This document shows, piece after piece, positions 1 through 5,440 of a stretch of 5,440 bases of DNA; position 1 is the stretch's first letter, and every line of letters starts with the position of its first letter. The notes beneath the pieces were generated by a model. It did no database searches. It was not told the origin of the DNA and saw only the letters and a program-made list of their open reading frames with translations. The DNA is taken from positions 1 to 5,440 of the forward strand of contig CALGXU010000135.1 of NCBI GenBank assembly GCA_937935205.1, written 5' to 3'. A program made the position numbers and the translations under genes. This DNA comes from an uncultured Rothia sp. Its GTDB lineage: Bacteria > Actinomycetota > Actinomycetes > Actinomycetales > Micrococcaceae.

Positions 1-15
1 CATAGTTCCCTTTCC
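1..15 (-). promoter_or_regulatory. Ribosome binding site and start codon of a gene leaving the window to the left
   Basis: Read on the minus strand, the first three bases form ATG. They are preceded by GGAAAGGGAACT, a purine-rich stretch with a good Shine-Dalgarno core (AAAGG/GGGA) about 3 to 6 bases from the ATG. This suggests a minus-strand gene whose coding sequence lies entirely outside the window. The dps terminator at 225-274 separates it from dps, so it probably has its own promoter within 16-224. I could not place that promoter with confidence. Nothing can be said about its product. Confidence 0.5.
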
Positions 16-224
16 GCTGCTCATGCGGTACGTGTGGGGCTGCCGGTTAGCAACCCATGACGCCTTCAAATCTATGTGTTCTGTTGACGGCCAGTGAACC
101 ACTCTAAAGCACTCTGAACAGAAAATCTAGGACGGGCTAACCCCATGTTTATGTTCGCCTCAACGTACTTTGCTGTACCGCGTGGACGAGGAATGACGCG
201 TGAACTCGGTGTATACCGAGTATG
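16..224. other. Intergenic region without a supported gene
   Basis: I find no credible coding sequence here. The short open frames on the minus strand run through the dps terminator and show no recognisable protein character. What can be seen is a weak DtxR/IdeR-like match at 127-145, a short GGTT-AGC-AACC dyad at 45-55, a 4-bp CCGC/GCGG dyad at 14-28, and a perfect 7-bp dyad at 204-221. The region is probably the leader and control region of the minus-strand gene that seems to start at position 3. No clear -35/-10 pair could be assigned. Confidence 0.5.
204..221. repeat. Perfect 7-bp inverted repeat with 4-base loop
   Basis: ACTCGGT (204-210), GTAT, then ACCGAGT (215-221) form an uninterrupted dyad. 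It lies 3 bases beyond the U-run of the dps terminator. It could be an operator for the gene starting at position 3, or a small RNA hairpin backing up termination. The sequence alone does not decide between these. Confidence 0.6.
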
Positions 225-274
225 AAAAACCGGGCGGTGCACCCTCCATATAGGAGAGCGCACCCGCCCGGTTT
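225..274 (-). terminator. Rho-independent terminator of dps
   Basis: On the minus strand AAACCGGGCGG... pairs with ...CCGCCCGGTTT across a long stem with one bulged base (263). The stem continues inward through CTCC/GGAG to a 5-base loop at 248-252, and its 3' side runs into five T residues (complement of 225-229). Positions that are C/A mismatches on the plus strand (243/257 and 241/259) become G-U wobbles in minus-strand RNA. This indicates that the minus strand is the transcribed one. The hairpin begins 34 bases past the dps stop codon. Confidence 0.9.
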
Positions 275-308
275 ATGACTCTAAGATTCGTGTCTTTAGA
301 ACACTGGC

Positions 309-806
309 TTAGATGTTGCCTTCGCCGTTTTCCAGGAACGCGCGAATGAACCACTGGAACTTCTCCAGCTCAGCGGTCTGACCGATCAGCAGGTCCTCGG
401 TGACGGGGTCGGACTCGCCAGCGAATGCAATCGCATTACGGTGAGCCTCAATCACGCGGGTGTAGACGTCGTTCAGGGCGCGCAGGTGGTCAGCAACGCG
501 TGCTCGGCCGACGGGGTAGTCCTCGACGGTGCGCTGTGCGACCAGTGCGCCAGCCAGACCGTTGGGGGTTGCGCCCAGGGTTGCCATACGCTCTGCGATG
601 GCGTCGACGAATTCGCGGACGGTGTCGACCTGGGGATCAATCATTTCGTGAACGGCGATGAAGCCGGGGCCGGTCACGTTCCAGTGAGCGTGCTTCAGCA
701 GCAGGTGCAGGTCGTTCAGGTCGTGCAGACGTGCCTGGAGAACCTCGGAAATGCCCTTGCCTTCTTCGATGGTCAGGCCGGGTGCGGTGTAGTTTGCGAA
801 TGCCAT
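309..806 (-). CDS. dps: Dps-family DNA-protection and iron-storage protein
   Basis: This 165-residue protein belongs to the Dps/ferritin-like family. Members form cytoplasmic dodecamers that oxidise and store iron using hydrogen peroxide, and many also coat DNA. The family signature is clear: KHAHWNVTGPGFIAVHEMID at residues 38-57. Candidate inter-subunit ferroxidase ligands are H41, H53, D68 and E72, with the same spacing as H51, H63, D78 and E82 of E. coli Dps. Length is normal for the family. The N-terminus has few lysines, so tail-mediated DNA binding of the E. coli type is not evident. The start is set at 806 because AAGGAG lies 7 bases upstream. An in-frame ATG five codons earlier includes that Shine-Dalgarno in its coding sequence and has no good site of its own. 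The gene is monocistronic, with its own promoter region and terminator. Family assignment is secure; DNA binding is untested. Confidence 0.95.
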   Translation of the reverse strand: MAFANYTAPGLTIEEGKGISEVLQARLHDLNDLHLLLKHAHWNVTGPGFIAVHEMIDPQVDTVREFVDAIAERMATLGATPNGLAGALVAQRTVEDYPVGRARVADHLRALNDVYTRVIEAHRNAIAFAGESDPVTEDLLIGQTAELEKFQWFIRAFLENGEGNI

Positions 807-811
807 GATGG

Positions 812-817
812 TCTCCT
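812..817 (-). promoter_or_regulatory. Shine-Dalgarno site of dps
   Basis: The minus strand reads AAGGAG followed by ACCATC and ATG, a near-ideal ribosome binding site. It decides the start codon at 806 over the in-frame upstream ATG at 821. Confidence 0.85.
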
Positions 818-870
818 TCATGTTGCTGTGATGTTTGTGGTTCGGTGAGGTTTGTAACCCCGCCGAATCG

Positions 871-893
871 TTATTATGAGTAAATCATTTTAA
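871..893. promoter_or_regulatory. Candidate operator O1 (imperfect palindrome) at dps P1
   Basis: TTATTATGAGT, a central A, then AATCATTTTAA form an imperfect dyad with 8 of 11 paired positions. It shares the exact 13-base word TTATTATGAGTAA with O2 (910-932). It sits over the -10 and presumed start of P1, a position that fits a repressor. The AT-rich form loosely resembles Fur/PerR-family boxes, but the regulator cannot be named from sequence. Confidence 0.5.
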
Positions 894-907
894 GGAACTG
901 CTGTCAA
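879..907 (-). promoter_or_regulatory. Proximal dps promoter (P1)
   Basis: The minus strand carries a perfect -35 TTGACA (902-907), a 17-base spacer, and -10 TTTACT (879-884) preceded by the extended -10 motif TGA (885-887). Transcription would start near 872, giving a leader of about 65 bases. An alternative -10, CATAAT (873-878), lies six bases closer to the gene but has no -35 partner at proper spacing. The downstream palindrome (871-893) covers the -10 element and probable start point. Confidence 0.7.
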
Positions 908-909
908 GC

Positions 910-932
910 TTATTATGAGTAATTCGTAATAA
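910..932. promoter_or_regulatory. Candidate operator O2 (imperfect palindrome) upstream of dps P1
   Basis: TTATTATGAGT, a central A, then ATTCGTAATAA form a dyad with 9 of 11 paired positions. It lies immediately upstream of the P1 -35 and overlaps the -10 of P2. It is related to O1, with centres 39 bases apart. Confidence 0.55.
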
Positions 933-940
933 ATTGTCAT
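912..940 (-). promoter_or_regulatory. Possible distal dps promoter (P2)
   Basis: The minus strand has ATGACA (935-940), a 17-base spacer, and CATAAT (912-917). Each hexamer matches the housekeeping consensus at 5 of 6 positions. The upstream palindrome (910-932) overlaps the -10 and most of the spacer. It could be a second start, about 40 bases upstream of P1, or a chance match within AT-rich operator DNA. Confidence 0.45.
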
Positions 941-1052
941 CTGCGTGTTGCGCCGCGCTCGGAAGCCCCGCTCAAAACCCTGCTCAAACGCCCACCCCAA
1001 CGCCCGCACAGCCAGGCCAAACGCCCATGCGGCTCGCCGCTCAGGCATGCAC

Positions 1053-1097
1053 AAAGGGCGGGACGCGCGGTATCACATCTCGCGCATCCCACCCTTT
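1053..1097 (-). terminator. Hairpin terminator of the NmrA-like/HAD operon
   Basis: In minus-strand RNA, AAAGGGUGGGAUGCGCG pairs over 17 positions with CGCGCGUCCCGCCCUUU around an 11-base loop, including two G-U wobbles. On the plus strand those two positions (1059/1091 and 1064/1086) would be C/A mismatches, so the structure fits minus-strand transcription. It begins 67 bases past the HAD stop. The 3' U-run is only three bases, so this may be a weaker intrinsic terminator or a 3'-end-stabilising stem. Confidence 0.75.
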
Positions 1098-1164
1098 ACG
1101 GTGAAGCGTATTCAGTTTTCTGCCGAGCTTTCTCTGCAGGGCATCCAGCGTGCGAATCGGGCGG

Positions 1165-1821
1165 CTACGCCAGCGCGCGCACCGCCTCCAGGGTCAGCTC
1201 CTCATGCTTGAGGCGTACGGTGCCCAACTCCTCCGGAACCTCCAGCTCGCCCGGCACAACAATCACGCGCATTCCCGCCGCGGTCGCACTGCGCACACCC
1301 GAAGGAGAGTCCTCAATCGCCACGCACTGAGTCGGGTCAACACCCAGACGTTCCGCCGCCAAAAGATAGGGCTGCGGGTTCGGCTTCGGGTGGGTCGTCT
1401 CATCATTGCCAATAATCACCGAGAAGGCGCCCTCGGGTGCCGCATTCGCGGTGCGGCGAGCCACGGAGGTGGTCGCATTCGTGACGACTGCCGCCGGAAT
1501 CTGCGCATCGCGAACCTCCAAGAGGAAACGCTCAATACCGGGCAGGAACTCGACCGGCTGCTGCGCCAGAGTCTCGTGCACCTTCGCCACCAGCAGGTTG
1601 TTAATCTCCTCGTCCGGCAGGTTTACGCCGCGCTCGCGCAAGCGATTCAGGGTGAACTGCATCGACAGGCCCAGGCAGTCGAGGGTGTCCTGCTCGGTCC
1701 AGGTGCCGCCAAATTCTGAGGCGAGAGCAACCTTGGCGGCAGCCCATACGGGTTCGGTATCGACGAGGGTTCCGTCGTGGTCGAAGAGAATGGCGGCGGG
1801 GAAGGTATTCGTAGTCGTCAT
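1165..1821 (-). CDS. HAD-superfamily hydrolase, beta-phosphoglucomutase/phosphatase-like
   Basis: This 218-residue cytoplasmic protein has all four HAD motifs. Motif I is FDHDGTLVDTE with nucleophile D14 and acid/base D16. Motif II is VVTNATT with T114. Motif III is the lysine of HPKPNPQPY (K146). Motif IV is IEDSPSG with E170 and D171 for magnesium. The helical stretch at about residues 20-90 is a type I cap, placing it with the phosphoglucomutase-like/phosphoglycolate phosphatase-like group. Members remove phosphate from, or isomerise, small phosphorylated metabolites; the substrate here is unknown. The ATG at 1821 is chosen because motif I needs an N-terminus this short. The Shine-Dalgarno is weak (TAGG/AAGG near the ATG), consistent with translation following the upstream gene, whose stop codon is 17 bases away. 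Confidence 0.93.
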   Translation of the reverse strand: MTTTNTFPAAILFDHDGTLVDTEPVWAAAKVALASEFGGTWTEQDTLDCLGLSMQFTLNRLRERGVNLPDEEINNLLVAKVHETLAQQPVEFLPGIERFLLEVRDAQIPAAVVTNATTSVARRTANAAPEGAFSVIIGNDETTHPKPNPQPYLLAAERLGVDPTQCVAIEDSPSGVRSATAAGMRVIVVPGELEVPEELGTVRLKHEELTLEAVRALA

Positions 1822-1838
1822 GCCTTAAGCCTACCGGT

Positions 1839-2522
1839 TTATTTCTGGGGTGAGCGTAGGATGGCGTCCCCAGTTGTCACCAAAAAATCCGTGCCCGCGT
1901 TCTGGGGGTTCTTCGCGATAGTGAGCAGCGCATCGGCAACGTCCTCACGGGCAATCGTTGGGACGCCCGCAGTTCGCTCGACCGTCGCCATATCAAACAC
2001 CTTCACCCCGCCCCTGCCGGGCTTATCGGTCAGCCTACCCGGATGCGTGCGCGAAATATACGGCTGATACTCGGCGACCAGGGCGTCCGCCTTAACCTTG
2101 TCGGTGAAAATGCCGCGCATGATGACCTTGCACACCAGGCGCATGGGGAATGATGCGGTTCGTACCGTATCGCCCACCCCGTAGGCGCTCAGCAGAACGC
2201 AGTGCTTCACGCCTGCGCCCGTGACCGTCTGCACGATGAGCGGCAGACGCTCCTGCATGAACGTGGAGGAGAGAAATTCTCGCACGGTGGCTTTCTGCCC
2301 CAGGATGCTAACCATCACGTCCTGCCCGGAGGCTGCGGTGGCTAGCTGTTCGGCATCGTCCAGGGTTCCCGGAATAACGGTGAGATTTTGATGCGCCTCC
2401 AAAAGTGCTAGCGCCTTGTCGGGGTTGCGCACGTAGGTGGTGACCGTGTGCCCCTCCTCTAGGGCTTTGCGGGTGAAGATGCGACCGGTGCGGCCGGTTG
2501 CGCCTAGAACCAGTATTTTCAT
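1839..2522 (-). CDS. NmrA-like NAD(P)-binding protein (atypical short-chain dehydrogenase)
   Basis: This 227-residue protein begins MKILVLGATGRTG, a glycine-rich Rossmann nucleotide-binding loop at residues 7-13. YVRNPDK follows at 30-36, where R32 is placed to prefer the 2'-phosphate of NADP(H). It resembles the NAD(P)H-binding/NmrA-type atypical SDR group (biliverdin reductase B-like and YwnB-like proteins). The canonical YxxxK catalytic pair is not evident: the equivalent area reads VLLSAYGVGD. It may therefore be a redox sensor or a reductase with a different mechanism. The start at 2522 is preferred because GGGGA lies 5 bases upstream. An ATG four codons earlier (2534) has no ribosome site. 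It is the first gene of a likely two-gene operon with the HAD hydrolase and is divergent from clpB. Confidence 0.88.
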   Translation of the reverse strand: MKILVLGATGRTGRIFTRKALEEGHTVTTYVRNPDKALALLEAHQNLTVIPGTLDDAEQLATAASGQDVMVSILGQKATVREFLSSTFMQERLPLIVQTVTGAGVKHCVLLSAYGVGDTVRTASFPMRLVCKVIMRGIFTDKVKADALVAEYQPYISRTHPGRLTDKPGRGGVKVFDMATVERTAGVPTIAREDVADALLTIAKNPQNAGTDFLVTTGDAILRSPQK

Positions 2523-2577
2523 GTGGGTCCCCATTCTGAGTTGTGGTTGTGGGAGCCCGCAAGCGCCCAGTTTGGTC

Positions 2578-2586
2578 AGTATAACA
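2578..2586 (-). promoter_or_regulatory. Extended -10 promoter for the NmrA-like/HAD operon
   Basis: The minus strand reads TGTTATACT: a -10 hexamer TATACT (5 of 6 to consensus) with the extended TGn motif. No good -35 is present at 16-18 bases, which extended -10 promoters tolerate. The start would be near 2571, leaving a leader of about 49 bases before the ATG at 2522. Confidence 0.55.
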
Positions 2587-2639
2587 ATGCAGTTTCGACC
2601 GGGGCTTTTGTGTGGGTGGCAGGGGACGCGAGGTGGAGC

Positions 2640-2666
2640 GAAAAATTCAAAAAATTTTTTGCAAAA
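2640..2666. promoter_or_regulatory. A/T-tract region upstream of clpB promoter (UP-like)
   Basis: This very AT-rich block lies directly upstream of the clpB -35 in otherwise GC-rich DNA. It contains the self-complementary AAAAAATTTTTT (2649-2660) flanked by further A runs. It could act as an UP element for RNA polymerase, as bent DNA, or as a binding site in the divergent intergenic region. Confidence 0.4.
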
Positions 2667-2669
2667 GGC

Positions 2670-2698
2670 TTGCGAAACATAGTTGAGTGGAGTAGACT
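2670..2698 (+). promoter_or_regulatory. clpB promoter
   Basis: TTGCGA (2670-2675), a 17-base spacer, and TAGACT (2693-2698) form a housekeeping-type promoter, each hexamer matching 4 of 6 positions. Transcription would begin near 2705, about 52 bases before the start codon. The HAIR repeat covers the -10 and the end of the spacer, so repressor binding would block polymerase. Confidence 0.65.
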
Positions 2699-2702
2699 CA
2701 AG
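2682..2702. promoter_or_regulatory. HAIR operator (HspR-binding inverted repeat) of clpB
   Basis: GTTGAGT, seven bases, then ACTCAAG matches the HAIR consensus CTTGAGT-N7-ACTCAAG at 13 of 14 positions. HAIR is the known binding site of HspR, the MerR-type repressor that in actinobacteria controls the dnaK operon and clpB, with DnaK as co-repressor in Streptomyces. Its overlap with the -10 fits direct repression released on heat or protein-damage stress. hspR itself is not in the window. Confidence 0.92.
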
Positions 2703-2745
2703 TTATGTAATGCGGGGGCGCATAGGATAAGCCCCTCGAAATAGG

Positions 2746-2751
2746 AAAGGA
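2746..2751 (+). promoter_or_regulatory. Shine-Dalgarno site of clpB
   Basis: AAAGGA lies 5 bases before the ATG at 2757, within GGAAAGGAAC. It supports this start, which also gives the normal ClpB N-terminus. Confidence 0.8.
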
Positions 2752-2756
2752 ACATC

Positions 2757-5366
2757 ATGGACAACAAGTTCACGACCAAGAGTCAAGAAGTCATCTCGGC
2801 GGCAAATACTAACGCTCAAACCGCCGGCAACCCCACTATTGAAACCGCGCACATCCTCAAGGCCCTCATGGACCAGCGCGAAGGCGTCGCCGTAGCAGTC
2901 CTCAAGGCTGCAGGCCTGGATGTCGACGCTATCTCCGAGGCGGCATCTGCCGAAATCAAGAAGCTGCCCAAGGCATCCGGCGCTTCCGTGCAGAACGCCT
3001 CCCTCAGTCGTGCCGCGCTCTCCGCTCTGCAGGCGGCGCAGACCCGCGCCCAGGGCTTCGGTGACACCTACGTCTCCACCGAAATGATTCTGCTGGGCAT
3101 TGCCAGCGGAACCGATAGCACCGCAACCGCAATGCACAAGCTCGGCGCTACCGCAGAGCTCATCGCACAGACCATCCCCAACGTCCGAGGAGACCGCACC
3201 GTGGACACCCCCGACCCCGAAGGCACCTTCCAGGCGCTTGAAAAGTACGGCACCGACCTGACCGCCATTGCCCGCGCGGGCAAGCTGGACCCGGTCATCG
3301 GCCGTGACTCTGAGATTCGCCGCGTCGTGCAGGTGCTCTCCCGCCGCACCAAGAACAACCCCGTTCTGATCGGTGAGCCCGGCGTCGGTAAGACCGCCGT
3401 CGTGGAAGGCCTGGCACAGCGCATGGTTTCCGGCGACGTGCCCGAATCCCTGCGCGGCAAGACCCTCATCAGCCTGGACCTGGGCTCCATGGTCGCAGGC
3501 GCAAAGTACCGCGGTGAATTCGAGGAGCGCCTGAAGGCAGTCCTCGAAGAAATCAAGAAGTCCGAGGGTCAGATTGTGACCTTCATCGACGAGATTCACA
3601 CCGTTGTCGGTGCTGGCGCATCCGAAGGCTCCATGGACGCAGGCAACATGCTCAAGCCCATGCTGGCTCGTGGCGAGTTGCGCCTGATTGGTGCCACCAC
3701 CCTCGACGAGTACCGCGAGAACATCGAGAAGGACCCTGCCCTGGAGCGCCGCTTCCAGCAGGTGTACGTGGGCGAGCCCAGCGTAGATGACACCATCGGT
3801 ATTCTGCGCGGCCTGAAGGAACGCTACGAGGCACACCACAAGGTGCAGATTGCTGACTCCGCACTGGTTGCCGCAGCAACCCTGTCCAACCGCTACATTC
3901 CCTCCCGTCAGCTGCCGGACAAGGCAATTGACCTGATTGACGAGGCAGCATCCCGCCTGCGCATGGAAATTGACTCCGCACCGGAGGAAATCGACCAGTT
4001 GCGCCGCGCCGTGGACCGCCTCACCATGGAGGAGCTGGCACTTGCCAACGAGACCGACCCCGCATCCGTGGAGCGTCTGGAAGCGCTGCGCAAGGACATG
4101 GCTGACAAGAAGGAGCAGCTTGACGCCCTCAACGCTCGTTGGGAGGCGGAGAAGGCTAGCCTGAACCGCGTGGGTGACCTCAAGACCCAGATTGACGAGC
4201 TGCGTTCCCGCGCAGAGGTTGCACAGCGTGAGGGTAACCTCGCTGAGGCATCCCGCCTGCTCTACGGTGAGATTCCCGCAAAGCAGGCTGAGCTGGAAGA
4301 AGCACAGCGTGCCGAGGACACCGCCAAGAGCGAGTCCATGGTCTCCGAAGAGGTCACCGCGGACGATATCGCCGAGGTCATCTCCTCCTGGACCGGCATC
4401 CCCGCAGGCCGCATGATGCAGGGTGAGTCCGAGAAGCTGCTCGAAATGGAGAAGCGTATCGGTGCCCGCCTGATTGGTCAGGAAGCTGCCGTGGTGGCTG
4501 TCTCTGACGCTGTGCGTCGTGCCCGTGCCGGCATCTCCGACCCGAACCGCCCGATTGGTTCCTTCCTGTTCCTGGGCCCGACCGGTGTCGGTAAGACCGA
4601 GCTGGCTAAGGCACTGGCTGAGTTCCAGTTCGATGACGAGCGTGCCCTGGTGCGTATCGACATGAGTGAGTACTCCGAGAAGCACACCGTTTCTCGCCTG
4701 GTCGGTGCCCCTCCCGGATACGTCGGCCACGAAGAGGGCGGTCAGCTGACCGAGGCTGTACGCCGTCGCCCCTACTCGGTGGTCCTGCTCGACGAGGTGG
4801 AGAAGGCACACCCCGAGGTCTTCGACATCCTGCTGCAGGTACTCGATGACGGCCGCCTGACCGACGGCCAGGGCCGCACCGTGGACTTCCGCAACGTCAT
4901 CCTGATCCTGACCTCGAACCTCGGTTCGCAGTACCTGGTCAACCAGGATCTGCCCTTCGACGAGCGATCCGAGAAGGCTATGGAGGTTGTGCACCAGGCA
5001 TTCCGCCCCGAGTTCCTCAACCGACTGGACGACATCATCATGTTCCAGCCCCTGTCGGCTGAGAACCTGGGCCAGATTGTGGGTCTGCAGGTCAAGAGCA
5101 TGGCTAAGCGTCTGGAGGACCGCCGCCTCACCCTGAACGTGACCGAAGCAGCCCTGGAGTGGCTGGGTAAGACTGGTTACGACCCGGCGTTCGGTGCCCG
5201 CCCGCTGCGCCGCCTGGTTCAGCGCGAGATTGGTGACCGCCTGGCTCGTGGCATCCTCTCCGGTGCTATTCACGACGGTGACACCGTGACCGTGGACGTG
5301 AACCCGGACGTTGCCAGCGACGGCCTGTCGGTGACTTCCGAGCGTGAGCAGAAGGCTGAGAACTAA
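2757..5366 (+). CDS. clpB: ATP-dependent protein disaggregase ClpB (Hsp100 chaperone)
   Basis: This complete 869-residue ClpB is a cytoplasmic AAA+ hexamer. With the DnaK/DnaJ/GrpE system it pulls polypeptides out of aggregates through its central pore. Domain order is normal: Clp N-domain (about 1-145); first ATPase with Walker A GEPGVGKT (206-213, K212), pore-loop Y251, Walker B E279 and arginine fingers R331/R332; coiled-coil middle domain (about 400-525) for DnaK contact; second ATPase with Walker A GPTGVGKT (607-614, K613), pore-loop Y655, Walker B E680, arginine finger R756 and sensor-2 GAR at R815. Many positions equal those of E. coli ClpB, so no truncation or frameshift is present. 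Regulation appears to be by HspR through the HAIR site at the promoter. It is transcribed divergently from the NmrA-like operon. All key residues are present and function is near certain. Confidence 0.98.
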   Translation: MDNKFTTKSQEVISAANTNAQTAGNPTIETAHILKALMDQREGVAVAVLKAAGLDVDAISEAASAEIKKLPKASGASVQNASLSRAALSALQAAQTRAQGFGDTYVSTEMILLGIASGTDSTATAMHKLGATAELIAQTIPNVRGDRTVDTPDPEGTFQALEKYGTDLTAIARAGKLDPVIGRDSEIRRVVQVLSRRTKNNPVLIGEPGVGKTAVVEGLAQRMVSGDVPESLRGKTLISLDLGSMVAGAKYRGEFEERLKAVLEEIKKSEGQIVTFIDEIHTVVGAGASEGSMDAGNMLKPMLARGELRLIGATTLDEYRENIEKDPALERRFQQVYVGEPSVDDTIGILRGLKERYEAHHKVQIADSALVAAATLSNRYIPSRQLPDKAIDLIDEAASRLRMEIDSAPEEIDQLRRAVDRLTMEELALANETDPASVERLEALRKDMADKKEQLDALNARWEAEKASLNRVGDLKTQIDELRSRAEVAQREGNLAEASRLLYGEIPAKQAELEEAQRAEDTAKSESMVSEEVTADDIAEVISSWTGIPAGRMMQGESEKLLEMEKRIGARLIGQEAAVVAVSDAVRRARAGISDPNRPIGSFLFLGPTGVGKTELAKALAEFQFDDERALVRIDMSEYSEKHTVSRLVGAPPGYVGHEEGGQLTEAVRRRPYSVVLLDEVEKAHPEVFDILLQVLDDGRLTDGQGRTVDFRNVILILTSNLGSQYLVNQDLPFDERSEKAMEVVHQAFRPEFLNRLDDIIMFQPLSAENLGQIVGLQVKSMAKRLEDRRLTLNVTEAALEWLGKTGYDPAFGARPLRRLVQREIGDRLARGILSGAIHDGDTVTVDVNPDVASDGLSVTSEREQKAEN

Positions 5367-5367
5367 A

Positions 5368-5419
5368 CCGGTTAGCTGGGCAGACCCGGTTAGCTGGGCG
5401 GACTTAGCCTGTGGCTGAG
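5368..5419. repeat. 18-bp tandem repeat after clpB, with a degenerate third copy
   Basis: CCGGTTAGCTGGGCAGAC (5368-5385) is followed directly by a copy differing in one base (5386-5403). TTAGCCTGTGGCTGAG (5404-5419) reads as a third, decayed unit with two single-base insertions. The array starts one base after the clpB stop. No terminator with a U-run is visible before the window ends. The last bases can form short alternative hairpins (TGTGG/CCACA at 5410-5439, or GTTT..AAAC at 5419-5435), so the terminator may be cut off by the edge. Confidence 0.75.
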
Positions 5420-5440
5420 TTTGCGAGTTCGAAACCACAA

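Noticed and set aside
41..56. A second DtxR-like half site, GGTTAGC, near the left end
   Set aside because: Only one half matches the iron-box consensus. The other half, AACC, fits a short unrelated dyad.
72..354. Two overlapping minus-strand open frames of 63 and 64 codons
   Set aside because: Both cross or enter the dps terminator, one overlaps the 3' end of dps, and neither shows recognisable protein character.
441..848. A 135-codon plus-strand open frame antisense to dps
   Set aside because: It is the complement of a clearly identified Dps gene, and its cysteine/valine/glycine-rich product resembles no known family.
945..1211. An 88-codon plus-strand open frame between dps and the HAD gene
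   Set aside because: It runs through the HAD terminator hairpin and into the end of the HAD gene. Its product is low-complexity (A, R, P), and no ribosome site precedes it.
2703..5438. A 911-codon open frame on the minus strand, antisense to the whole of clpB
   Set aside because: The plus-strand frame encodes a full ClpB with every motif in place. The antisense product is rich in L, V, G, H, Q and C with no recognisable domain. Its start lies close to the window edge and it has no visible ribosome site. Long antisense frames are a common by-product of biased codon use in highly expressed GC-rich chaperone genes.
5419..5440. A GTTCGAA word resembling a tRNA T-loop at the right edge
   Set aside because: The bases on either side do not form a 5-bp T-stem on either strand, and no other tRNA arms are visible in the adjacent sequence.

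Overview
The window looks like chromosomal DNA from a moderately GC-rich actinobacterium. The best single clue is a HAIR element (the HspR-binding inverted repeat) over the clpB promoter, which is typical of actinobacterial heat-shock control. Protein character and base composition suggest the family Micrococcaceae, perhaps Rothia. That placement is recognition and inference, not a database result.

Layout from left to right. Positions 1-3 (minus strand) look like the start codon of a gene that leaves the window to the left, with a good Shine-Dalgarno site. Positions 16-224 hold no supported gene, but contain a weak DtxR/IdeR-like match and a perfect 7-bp dyad. Next is a Dps-family ferritin-like gene (309-806, minus), closed by a strong terminator (225-274). 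It is preceded by what look like two tandem promoters, each overlapped by one of two related AT-rich palindromes. A second minus-strand unit consists of an NmrA-like NAD(P)-binding protein gene (1839-2522) followed 17 bases later by a HAD-family hydrolase gene (1165-1821), with a hairpin terminator at 1053-1097. On the plus strand, divergent from that unit, lies a complete clpB (2757-5366), the largest gene here. It is followed by 18-bp tandem repeats at the window edge.

Functionally this is a stress-flavoured neighbourhood. ClpB is a protein disaggregase under apparent HspR control. Dps protects DNA and stores iron during oxidative or starvation stress. The NmrA-like/HAD pair looks like a two-gene operon of unknown substrate. 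All genes belong to known families, and I see no mobile element, CRISPR array, tRNA or rRNA. No new multi-gene system is evident. The most interesting unexplained signals are regulatory: the duplicated palindromes at the dps promoters, the possible iron-box match before the left-hand gene, and the small repeats after clpB.
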